Assembly (NCBI GenBank): GCA_041395945.1
Contig: JAWKZN010000001.1
Span: 3,286,001 to 3,350,000 of the forward strand
Direction: 5' to 3'
DNA: 64,000 nt
From: Pseudomonadales bacterium
Lineage (GTDB): Bacteria > Pseudomonadota > Gammaproteobacteria > Pseudomonadales > Azotimanducaceae
Below, piece by piece: positions 54,886-62,453 of this stretch; within the stretch, counting starts at the first letter, position 1; each line of letters opens with the position of its first letter. Below the pieces are notes generated by a model. The model did not search any database. It saw nothing but the letters and a program-made list of their open reading frames with translations, and was not told where the DNA came from. The position numbers and the translations under genes were made by a program.

Positions 54886-57800
54886 TCATCACGGATCTCT
54901 CCGTACGCCGTCCGATCCTGGCATCCGTCCTCTCGATGCTGCTGCTGTCCTTCGGTCTGATCGCCTTCGATCGTCTGCCGCTGCGGGAGTATCCGGACAT
55001 CGACCCGCCGGTAGTAAGCATCGAAACCCTCTACCGGGGAGCAGCCGCCACCGTGGTGGAAACCCGCATCACTCAGCCCATCGAAGATCGGATCGCCGGC
55101 GTCGAAGGTATCGAGTTCATCGAGTCCGCGAGTCAGGACGGACGCAGCACCATTACCGTGGAATTCAATATTGGCCGGGATATGGACGCGGCCGCGAACG
55201 ATATCCGCGACCGGGTTTCCAGCATCGTCTCCGACCTGCCCGTGGAGGCGGATCCGCCGGAGATCCGCAAGGTTGACTCCAACGAAGACGTGATCATGTG
55301 GATCAATCTGGTGAGTGACCGGATGACGGTTCCGGAACTGACCGATTACGCCGAGCGTTACCTGGTGGATCGATTCTCCGTACTCGACGGCGTGGCCAGG
55401 GTCTTCATCGGTGGCGCCCAGCGCTACGCCATGCGTATCTGGCTGGACCGCATGGAACTCGCCGCCCGCGGTCTCACAGTTGCCGACGTGGAGAGTGCAC
55501 TGCGTGCCAGCAACGTGGAGCTGCCGGCCGGCAACGTGGAATCCCAGGCCAGCCGCTTCACTGTGCGAGTCGATCGAAACTTCGAAAGCCCGGATCAGTT
55601 CCGGCAGCTGGTGATCGCCACCGGATCGGACGGTTACCTGGTACGACTCGCCGATGTCGCCCGGGTCGAACGCGGCACCGAAGACGATCGCAGTTTCTTC
55701 CGCGGCAACGGAGTCCCCCAGGTGGGTCTCGGCGTTGTGCGCCAGTCGACGGCCAATCTGCTCGACGTGGCCCGGCTTGCCAAAAAGGAGACCGAGTTAC
55801 TCGGCCCCAGCCTGCCCCAGGGCATGGAGTTCCGCATGAGCTACGACTCATCGGTGTTCGTGGAAGGTGCGGTGACCGAGGTCTATCGCACCCTGTTCAT
55901 CGCCATCGGACTGGTGGTGCTGGCGATTTTTCTGTTTCTGGGCAGCTTCCGCGCCATGCTGGTGCCCGCTGTAACGGTGCCGGTGTGTCTGATCGCTACC
56001 TTCATACCGCTCTACGCCCTGGATTTTTCGGTGAATCTGCTCACCCTGCTGGCGCTGGTGCTCGCCATCGGGCTGGTGGTGGACGACGCCATCGTGATGC
56101 TGGAAAACATCCATCGCCGCATCGAGCAGTACGGCGAGACACCGCTGGTGGCCAGCTACCGGGGTGCCAGACAGGTGGGTTTCGCCATTGTGGCAACGAC
56201 TGCCGTGCTGGCAGCCGTGTTCGTCCCGATCGCCTTTCTCGAGGGAGACACAGGCCGGCTGTTTTCCGAATTCGCACTCACCATGGCCGCGGCCGTGGTG
56301 CTGTCCAGCATCGTAGCCCTCACACTGGCACCCGCCCTCGCCTCAAAACTGCTGCGACCGGCCCTGGTGGAAAATCGGCTGACGAAGATGGTCGATCACA
56401 ATTTTGACGTCGTGCGCGGCTGGTACAGCACAATGCTCAAATTCGTGTTGCGTTTCCCGGTAATCGCCGTAGTCGCCTTCCTGCTGCTGGTGGCTGCCAG
56501 CGCCCTCCTCTACCGCGTCCTGCCCCAGGAGTACGCACCAAACGAGGATCGGGGCAGCTTCTTCACCTTCGTGCAGGGGCCGGAGGGGGCCACCTTCGAA
56601 TACATGAAGCCTTATATGGACGAAATAGAGCGTCGTCTCACACCCTATATCGAAAATGGCGAGATACAGCGCCTGCTGATACGCACCCCGGGTGGATTCG
56701 GCGGGGTGCCGCGTTACAACAGCGGTATCGCGGTGATCGTACTCTCTCCCTTTGGCGAACGGCGCTCCGGTGATGTGATCCTCAGCGAGATCCGCGGCAG
56801 GCTTGCGGATCTGCCGGGGGTGTTCGCCTTCCCCGTGATGCGCCAGGGATTCGGGTCTTCCGCCGACAAGCCGCTGCAGTTCGTAATCGGCGGTGGATCC
56901 TACGAAGAGCTGGCCGCCTGGCGAGACATGCTCATCGACGCGATCAACGCCGACAACCCGGGCTTCATCGGCCTCGACTGGGATTACAAGGAAACCCAGC
57001 CCCAGATCCGGGTGCAGATCGACTACAACCGCGCCTCGGACCTCGGAGTGTCCATTGCCGACATCGGCCGCACCCTGGAAACACTGCTGGGTTCGCGCCG
57101 GGTAACCACCTATATCGAGGGTGGGGAGGAGTACGATGTGATACTTGAAGGCGAACGCAGTACGCAGCGTACACCGTCCAGCATGGAAAACATTTATGTC
57201 CGGTCCAGCACCAGCGGGGAGCTGATTCCTATTTCGAATCTGGTACGTCTGGAAGAATTCGCAGACTCGAACAGTCTGAACCGCTACAACCGGGTTCGCG
57301 CCATCACCCTCGAAGCCAGCCTCGCCGAAGGTTTCACCCTCAATGATGCCGTGCAGCATATGGAGGGCCTGGTGCGCAGCGAACTGCCTGAAGGTGTCGT
57401 CATTGACTACAAAGGTCAGACGCTGGATCTGCGCAATGCCAGCAGCTCCATCCTCTTCGTGATGCTGCTGGGGATCGCCGTTGTGTTCCTGGCACTGGCC
57501 GCACAGTTCGAAAGTTTCAGGCATCCCCTGATCATCATGCTCACGGTGCCACTGGCGATTGCCGGCGGGCTCGCCGGTCTCTGGCTGACAGGCAACACTA
57601 TCAACATCTACAGCCAGATCGGACTGGTGATGCTGGTCGGTCTGGCTGCCAAGAACGGTATCCTGATCGTGGAGTTCGCCAATCAGCTCCGCGATGAAGG
57701 ATTGGAATTCATGGATGCGCTGGTCACTGCCTGTGAGGTGCGACTGCGTCCGATCATCATGACAACCCTGACTACCGCGGCCGGTACACTGCCACTGATC

Positions 57801-57998
57801 TTTGGTTCCGGGGCGGGTGCCGAGACCCGGCATGTGATCGGCATCGTTGTGTTCAGCGGCGTGACGGCTGCAGCGGCATTCACTCTGTTCGTCGTCCCTG
57901 CCGCCTACCGTCTGCTTGCCCGCAATGCCGGCTCACCCCGGGCGACTTCTCAGAAACTCGACCAGCAGCTGGCCCAGCAGCCGGTCTCCGGAGGGTGA
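54882..57998 (+). CDS. RND multidrug efflux transporter (AcrB family)
   Basis: The 1038-residue inner-membrane pump starts MIITDLSVRRPILASVLSML and has 12 predicted helices and two large periplasmic loops. The proton-relay aspartates are in GLVVDDAIVMLENIHRRIEQ of TM4, and MLVGLAAKNGILIVEFANQL of the second half holds the paired lysine region. VRLRPIIMTTLTTAAGTLPL is the standard RND segment. Together with the adaptor it forms an efflux system for drugs or lipids; the substrate is unknown. The sulfotransferase gene starts 4 bases after its stop and may be co-transcribed. Confidence 0.95.
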   Translation: MIITDLSVRRPILASVLSMLLLSFGLIAFDRLPLREYPDIDPPVVSIETLYRGAAATVVETRITQPIEDRIAGVEGIEFIESASQDGRSTITVEFNIGRDMDAAANDIRDRVSSIVSDLPVEADPPEIRKVDSNEDVIMWINLVSDRMTVPELTDYAERYLVDRFSVLDGVARVFIGGAQRYAMRIWLDRMELAARGLTVADVESALRASNVELPAGNVESQASRFTVRVDRNFESPDQFRQLVIATGSDGYLVRLADVARVERGTEDDRSFFRGNGVPQVGLGVVRQSTANLLDVARLAKKETELLGPSLPQGMEFRMSYDSSVFVEGAVTEVYRTLFIAIGLVVLAIFLFLGSFRAMLVPAVTVPVCLIATFIPLYALDFSVNLLTLLALVLAIGLVVDDAIVMLENIHRRIEQYGETPLVASYRGARQVGFAIVATTAVLAAVFVPIAFLEGDTGRLFSEFALTMAAAVVLSSIVALTLAPALASKLLRPALVENRLTKMVDHNFDVVRGWYSTMLKFVLRFPVIAVVAFLLLVAASALLYRVLPQEYAPNEDRGSFFTFVQGPEGATFEYMKPYMDEIERRLTPYIENGEIQRLLIRTPGGFGGVPRYNSGIAVIVLSPFGERRSGDVILSEIRGRLADLPGVFAFPVMRQGFGSSADKPLQFVIGGGSYEELAAWRDMLIDAINADNPGFIGLDWDYKETQPQIRVQIDYNRASDLGVSIADIGRTLETLLGSRRVTTYIEGGEEYDVILEGERSTQRTPSSMENIYVRSSTSGELIPISNLVRLEEFADSNSLNRYNRVRAITLEASLAEGFTLNDAVQHMEGLVRSELPEGVVIDYKGQTLDLRNASSSILFVMLLGIAVVFLALAAQFESFRHPLIIMLTVPLAIAGGLAGLWLTGNTINIYSQIGLVMLVGLAAKNGILIVEFANQLRDEGLEFMDALVTACEVRLRPIIMTTLTTAAGTLPLIFGSGAGAETRHVIGIVVFSGVTAAAAFTLFVVPAAYRLLARNAGSPRATSQKLDQQLAQQPVSGG

Positions 57999-58002
57999 TC
58001 CC

Positions 58003-58890
58003 ATGAGCGAACTTCGCAGAGCCCGATCGATTCCCGAACTGCAGCAGAAAATGATGCGCATGTTCGCAGCAGCGGATCCGGACGCCGAGGCCTATGTGCC
58101 ACAGCCAACTGATGTGGTTATCGCTCCTTTCGGAAAGTGCGGCACAACCTGGCTGCAGCAGATCTTCCACACCCTGCGCACCCGGGGCGATACCGACTAT
58201 GATGACATCTCCCGCGTGGTCCCCTGGATAGAAACTGCCGCCGCGCTGCAGATCGACATCAATGCCCCGCAGCGTGCAGAGCCACGGGGATTCAAGAGCC
58301 ATCTGTCCTGGGACGAAGTGCCGAAAGGTGCCCGCTACATCGTTTCCATACGCGATCCCCGGGATGCACTGGTATCGATGTTCAGGTTCATGGAGGGCTG
58401 GTTTCTCGAAGCCGGCGCGATCTCCATCGATGAATTTGCCACCGGGAACTACCTGCGAGGACCAGCGAAGCGCTACTGGGCCCATCTCGCGTCCTGGTGG
58501 AAGCATCGCGACGATGACAGCGTGCTGCTGCTCGCCTATGAACTGATGAATCAGGATCCCGAAGGCACCATCCGTCGTGTCGCAGACTTCTGTGGCATCG
58601 CGCTGGACGACGCGCTGCTGGCGATCACCCTGGAGAATTCATCGCTACCCTACATGCTCAAGCACAAGGACAAATTCGACGATCTGCTGATGCGGGAACT
58701 CAGCGAACGCTTCGCCGACCTGCCCCCGGGCAGTGATTCATCCAAGGTTCGGGAAGGAAAGGTCGGTGGCCACAAAGCAGTACTGAGCGCAGATGTACTC
58801 GCGGAGATGGACGAAATCTGGCGCACCGACATCGAAGCGCAATTCGGTTTTACCAGCTATCAGCAGATGGTCGATTCGCTTCGGCAGTAG
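58003..58890 (+). CDS. PAPS-dependent sulfotransferase
   Basis: The start ATG 58003 follows GGAGGGTGATCCC; 295 residues. The 5'-phosphosulfate loop is VVIAPFGKCGTTWLQQIF (residues 38-55, Lys45), and the 3'-phosphate site is RYIVSIRDPRDALVSMFRF. KEGKVGGHKAV-type C-terminal RxGxxG equivalent reads KVREGKVGGHKAVL. The enzyme transfers sulfate from PAPS to a hydroxyl; the acceptor is unknown. It lies 4 bases after the RND pump gene and converges with ypfJ. Confidence 0.9.
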   Translation: MSELRRARSIPELQQKMMRMFAAADPDAEAYVPQPTDVVIAPFGKCGTTWLQQIFHTLRTRGDTDYDDISRVVPWIETAAALQIDINAPQRAEPRGFKSHLSWDEVPKGARYIVSIRDPRDALVSMFRFMEGWFLEAGAISIDEFATGNYLRGPAKRYWAHLASWWKHRDDDSVLLLAYELMNQDPEGTIRRVADFCGIALDDALLAITLENSSLPYMLKHKDKFDDLLMRELSERFADLPPGSDSSKVREGKVGGHKAVLSADVLAEMDEIWRTDIEAQFGFTSYQQMVDSLRQ

Positions 58891-58961
58891 CCCTGCCCCT
58901 GCAGACAACGGTATGGGTGCAAACCCGGGTGCCGAGGTAAACACCAGTCATATCGCTGTGG

Positions 58962-59846
58962 CTATCGGGCAGCGAAGGTGTCACAGGCGGAGGGATCTCC
59001 CGTCTTCAGACCGCGTTCGAGCCAGGACTGACGCTGCGCCGAGGAACCATGGGTGAAGGCCTCCGGGGTCACCCGGCGGCCCGCATTGCGCTGCAGGGTG
59101 TCATCGCCAATCGCCGCGGCGGCGGCGAGTCCTTCCGCCACATCCCCGGGTTCGAGCAGCGTCTGATCCCGGTTGGCATGGTGTGCCCACACCCCCGCAT
59201 AACAGTCGGCCTGCAGTTCCATCGCCACCTGCAGTCGATTGGCACCCTGCTGATCTGTCTGCTGCTGACGGGCCCGGACCGAACGCGCAGTACCCATCAG
59301 GTTCTGCACATGGTGGCCTACTTCATGACCAACCACATAGGCCTGGGCGAAGTCACCGGCGCCCCCCATGCGGGCGAGCTCGGAAAAGAAAGACAGGTCG
59401 ATGTAGAGCTTCTGATCCGGGGGACAGTAGAAGGGTCCAACCGCCGCTGAGTTGTAACCACAGGCAGATGCGACAGCGTCGGTGAACAGCACCAGGATCG
59501 GCGGCTGATACCGGGCTCCGCCCTGATCAAACAATGCACCCCAGGCGTCTTCCGTGCTGCCAAGTATGGCACTGATGAAATCCCCGCCCTCATCAGCGAC
59601 AGGTGCCCTCGAGCCAGCGCGCGTTGGCTGGGTTTCCACGGCAGCCGGTGTCTGGATACCACCACCGAGCAGGTTCATCACCAGTTCGGGGCCGCCGAGC
59701 AGATAGGCAACCACCAGCACAGCGACGATACCGAGCCCACCTTTACCGCCAATCGGCAGCCGCAGGCCGGATGCACCACCTCTCACGGCCCGCTGGCCGC
59801 GTCGATCCTCGACGTTTGCGCTGCGCCGCAGCCCGCGCCATTTCAC
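58962..59846 (-). CDS. ypfJ: YpfJ-type neutral zinc metallopeptidase
   Basis: The 294-residue protein starts at GTG 59846 (MKWRGLRRSANVEDRRGQ), matching the E. coli YpfJ N-terminus. One transmembrane helix lies at about residues 36-60 and the zinc site HEVGHH at residues 174-179 in AYVVGHEVGHHVQNLMGTAR. The rest (GYNSAAVGPFYCPPDQKLYI, LQADCYAGVWAHHANRD with the third ligand region) fits the family. The codons immediately upstream, in the same frame, are a remnant of an acyl-CoA synthetase 3' end. Confidence 0.92.
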   Translation of the reverse strand: MKWRGLRRSANVEDRRGQRAVRGGASGLRLPIGGKGGLGIVAVLVVAYLLGGPELVMNLLGGGIQTPAAVETQPTRAGSRAPVADEGGDFISAILGSTEDAWGALFDQGGARYQPPILVLFTDAVASACGYNSAAVGPFYCPPDQKLYIDLSFFSELARMGGAGDFAQAYVVGHEVGHHVQNLMGTARSVRARQQQTDQQGANRLQVAMELQADCYAGVWAHHANRDQTLLEPGDVAEGLAAAAAIGDDTLQRNAGRRVTPEAFTHGSSAQRQSWLERGLKTGDPSACDTFAAR

Positions 59847-59865
59847 CGATCTTCTCCATCTCTGC

Positions 59866-59912
59866 CAGATGCTGACAGACTGTCTGAGTTCGAATGTTGG
59901 GACTTTACCGGA
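59866..59912 (-). pseudogene. Remnant of an acyl-CoA synthetase 3' end
   Basis: On the minus strand 59868-59912 encodes SGKVPTFELRQSVSI, which matches the last residues of the acyl-CoA synthetase ending at 60816 (TGKVLKFELRQTVSI). The 29 bases at 59866-59894 match 60817-60845 at 28 positions. Upstream similarity fades, and the stop codon is replaced by TGG, so the remnant runs in frame toward ypfJ. It is a broken paralogue end or a duplication scar. Confidence 0.7.
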
Positions 59913-60024
59913 TACCGCAGGGGAGTTGTGATGTGCACAGCCTGCAGAAGGGTCCGGATCTGATCGATACTCAGGATATGGCGCAGTGACTGGCAGTCTC
60001 AGTGAAGGTCAGGGCACTCTGCGC

Positions 60025-60276
60025 TCATTTGCGTGAATCCCGTATCCGGCGGGCAATTTTTCCCGCTGCGATCAGCAGCAGCCAGGCAAGCCCGACGAAG
60101 CCATACTTCATTCCTGCGAACGCCAGCAGTGTCGAGCGGAATGCTGGATCTGACTCGAAGTAAAGCAGCAGATCGGAGTTCAGTGAGACGGCTAGAAACA
60201 CACTGAGAAGGAAAATGGGCGTGTTGATGCGCGGGCCCGGTTCGAATCGAGGGGGTCGATCCCGCGTTTCTTCCAT
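60025..60276 (-). CDS. Small membrane protein next to the double-glycine peptide
   Basis: The 83-residue protein has two hydrophobic segments (TPIFLLSVFLAVSLNSDLLL and FVGLAWLLLIAAGKIARRI) and charged ends. It starts at ATG 60276 after AGGAGGTG at 9 bases, one of two such ribosome-binding sites in tandem. I do not recognise the family. Lying 99 bases downstream of a bacteriocin-like peptide gene on the same strand, it has the size and shape of an immunity protein; this is inference. Confidence 0.65.
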   Translation of the reverse strand: MEETRDRPPRFEPGPRINTPIFLLSVFLAVSLNSDLLLYFESDPAFRSTLLAFAGMKYGFVGLAWLLLIAAGKIARRIRDSRK

Positions 60277-60284
60277 GTCTATTC

Positions 60285-60310
60285 ACCTCCTGCGCACACC
60301 TCCTGCGCAC
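60285..60310 (-). repeat. Tandem 13-bp duplication containing two Shine-Dalgarno sequences
   Basis: The unit GTGCGCAGGAGGT occurs twice on the minus strand (60298-60310 and 60285-60297). Each copy carries AGGAGG; the second is ideally placed before ATG 60276. Confidence 0.85.
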
Positions 60311-60339
60311 CGTACCTCGACACATCCAGCTCGAAGCCC

Positions 60340-60358
60340 GGGCGGTATCACACCGCCC
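60340..60358 (-). other. Hairpin between the double-glycine peptide and the small membrane protein
   Basis: GGGCGGT, loop GTGAT, ACCGCCC, a perfect 7-bp stem 18 bases after the peptide gene stop; no T run follows. It may attenuate read-through or protect the upstream mRNA. Confidence 0.5.
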
Positions 60359-60375
60359 AGGAGCAGTCTTCTACC

Positions 60376-60588
60376 TCAACTGTCTTCATCGTGGGCGAGA
60401 CCGTAGCCAAATCCTACGGCAGCCCCTACGCCAGCTCCAACCCAGCCGCCAACCCGGGCACCCCAGACGGCTCCGGCAATGGCACCAGAGGCCACACTTG
60501 CCGATGCACCCATCAGTACACCGGCTGCTATCTGCGCCATCGATCCTCCGCTGACCTGTTCAATTTCCTGACCGGTAAGTTCCCGCAT
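60376..60588 (-). CDS. Double-glycine-leader, bacteriocin-like peptide
   Basis: The start ATG 60586-60588 follows TTGGAG; 70 residues. The first 15, MRELTGQEIEQVSGG, form a canonical double-glycine leader (M-R-E-L-T-x2-E-I-x2-V-S-G-G) cut by C39-peptidase ABC exporters. The 55-residue core begins SMAQIAAGVLMG and is rich in Gly, Ala and Val with several GxxxG zippers (GAIAGAVWGARVGGWVGAGV), as in class II bacteriocins and microcins, and ends with the acidic HDEDS. Upstream in-frame codons do not look coding. No export ABC transporter is in the window. Confidence 0.75.
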   Translation of the reverse strand: MRELTGQEIEQVSGGSMAQIAAGVLMGASASVASGAIAGAVWGARVGGWVGAGVGAAVGFGYGLAHDEDS

Positions 60589-60787
60589 ATGATTTCTCCA
60601 ATTCAGTATCTGACAGTAACCGCCTCTGCCACCCTGCATCGGTTCTCCGGCTGAGTGGTGCAGTCAGTGTCACGGCACCGTCATCTCCCGGCGAGCAGCC
60701 GGGAGCACCACGCGACAGCAGAAGAGCACCCGCAGCTGTGTAAGAGAGTCTCGAACCGGCCCAGTTCATCCGCGAACTGCCGATCTG

Positions 60788-60816
60788 CCCGTACCCGTAC
60801 CCGTACCCGTACCCGT
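60788..60816. repeat. CCCGTA hexamer microsatellite
   Basis: Four full CCCGTA units plus CCCGT, ending exactly at the last base of the acyl-CoA synthetase stop codon. Non-coding; it lies 200 bases upstream of the double-glycine peptide gene. Confidence 0.9.
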
Positions 60817-62333
60817 CAGATGCTGACAGTCTGTCTGAGTTCGAACTTCAATACTTTGCCGGTCGCGTTGCGGGGCAGGGCTTCGACAAAAACCACGTGG
60901 CTGGGCTGCTTGAATCGGGCCAGCTTCGGGCGGCAATGAGCGAGGATGTCCTCTACGGTGATCGCCGCCTCCGGTTGCAGCGCCACCACCGCACAGCCCG
61001 TTTCTCCCCAGCGCTCGTCGGGCACACCGATCACAGCCACCTCCCGGATCTCCTCCAGTTCGTAGAGGACGTTCTCGATCTCTGCCGGATAGACGTTTTC
61101 GCCCCCGGAGATATACATGTCCTTGAGCCGGTCTTCGATAGAGATGAAGCCTTCGGCGTCCTTCGATCCGATATCGCCGGTACGCAACCAGCCATCCACG
61201 AAGGTTTCCGCGTTGGCTTCCGGCCGCCGCCAGTAGCCGGGCGTCACCACCGGCCCCCGACACCAGATCTCGCCGGACTCGCCCGGCGCAGCTTCCCTGC
61301 CATCTTCTTTCATGATGCGGATCTGTATGTGACGCAGTGCCTTGCCCGCGGAACCGACCCGCGCCGGTACATCCTTGCGGGCGAGCACACAGCAGCTCGC
61401 CACATTCTCGGTCATGCCATAGCCCTCCTGGATGACCACGCCGCGCCTGTACCACCAGTTGACCAGGGCTTCCGGCACGGCTTCGGCACCGGCCAGCATC
61501 ACCCGGACACGGGAAAAATCCGTTCCCGGATTCTTCGGATGATCACGCAGCGCATTGAAGATCGCGGGCACCCCGAGAAAATGGGTCACACCCAGGTCCG
61601 CGCTGTCGAAAGCATCCAGCGCAGCGCCGGGATCAAAACTGCGCATGATCACCGCGGTGCCTCCCGCGAAGAGCGCCGGGCAGGTGAATACCTGCAACCC
61701 GCCGATATGAAAGAGGGGCATCACCGCGAGGCTGACCATGTCCTCGGTGCAGAACATGGCTGCGCCCGCGTTGAACTGTGCCCAGTGCATCATGCCGTGA
61801 TTGATGATCACACCCTTGGGCAGGCCCGTGGTACCGGAGGAATACATCAGCATGCACTGATCCTCCGGTTCGAGCTCCACCATCTCAAGGATCGGATCCG
61901 CCTCCGCGATAGCGGCTTCAAAAGCAGACTCCGCACCCTGCCCTTCGGTCTCGATCGCATGATCGATCGTCACGGTCAGCGCATCCACGGTGTCGATGAG
62001 TGCGCGGTCGTGGATCAGCACATCCGGTTCGGCGTTGCCGATGATGTAGTCCAGTTCCGAAGGTGTCAGCCGGAAGTTCAGCGCCAGATGCACGGCCCCC
62101 AGCCGCCAGGTGGCGAACAGAATGTCCAGAGTGTCCACCGAGTTCAGTGCCAGCACACCGACCCGGTCACCGCGCCGCACGCCGAGCGTTTGCAGCCAGC
62201 CTGCGATCCGCCCGACCCGTTCATGCATCTGCGCATAGGTCTGTTGCCGCCCGCTGGGCAGCTCTACGGTTGCGGTCTTTTCCGGAAGATTGATCGCGTT
62301 GTGCGCGATCCAGTCGACAATCATTCCCTGCAT
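60816..62333 (-). CDS. AMP-dependent acyl-CoA synthetase (fatty-acid/aryl CoA ligase)
   Basis: The start ATG 62333 (MQGMIVDWIAHNAINLPEKT) follows GGAGGAGG; 505 residues. The AMP-binding signature is MLMYSSGTTGLPKGVI at residues 161-176, the adenylate loop is IQEGYGMTENVA, the hinge region is DGWLRTGDIGSKDAEGFI, and the C-terminal catalytic lysine lies in PRNATGKVLKFE. It activates a carboxylic acid through an acyl-AMP; ligand length cannot be read. The last 29 bases are repeated at 59866. It is divergent from the PQQ dehydrogenase gene. Confidence 0.92.
   Translation of the reverse strand: MQGMIVDWIAHNAINLPEKTATVELPSGRQQTYAQMHERVGRIAGWLQTLGVRRGDRVGVLALNSVDTLDILFATWRLGAVHLALNFRLTPSELDYIIGNAEPDVLIHDRALIDTVDALTVTIDHAIETEGQGAESAFEAAIAEADPILEMVELEPEDQCMLMYSSGTTGLPKGVIINHGMMHWAQFNAGAAMFCTEDMVSLAVMPLFHIGGLQVFTCPALFAGGTAVIMRSFDPGAALDAFDSADLGVTHFLGVPAIFNALRDHPKNPGTDFSRVRVMLAGAEAVPEALVNWWYRRGVVIQEGYGMTENVASCCVLARKDVPARVGSAGKALRHIQIRIMKEDGREAAPGESGEIWCRGPVVTPGYWRRPEANAETFVDGWLRTGDIGSKDAEGFISIEDRLKDMYISGGENVYPAEIENVLYELEEIREVAVIGVPDERWGETGCAVVALQPEAAITVEDILAHCRPKLARFKQPSHVVFVEALPRNATGKVLKFELRQTVSI
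60817..60845. repeat. 29-bp direct repeat, partner of 59866-59894
   Basis: These bases are the last codons of the acyl-CoA synthetase gene. They match 59866-59894 in the same orientation at 28 of 29 positions, 951 bases apart, so that the bacteriocin-like module lies between the two copies. Confidence 0.85.
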
Positions 62334-62430
62334 CGGAAATTCCTCCTCCCTCTCTGAGGCAGGGTAGCGGATAGAAGCGGAAAAAATCCATCCAATCGGT
62401 GGCTCACAGGGCACTCTCCTGCTACAAGGG

Positions 62431-62449
62431 CAATCCCGGCCCGGGATTG
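62431..62449. promoter_or_regulatory. 19-bp palindrome before the PQQ dehydrogenase gene
   Basis: CAATCCCGG, one C, CCGGGATTG: a perfect 9-bp inverted repeat ending 4 bases before the ATG at 62454, in the 120-base divergent gap. In DNA it would be an operator; in RNA it would form a hairpin over the ribosome-binding site region. Confidence 0.55.
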
Positions 62450-62453
62450 GACC

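Noticed and set aside
56343..57833. Long open frame opposite the RND pump gene
   Set aside because: Antisense shadow rich in His, Gln and Gly; the plus-strand gene is unmistakable.
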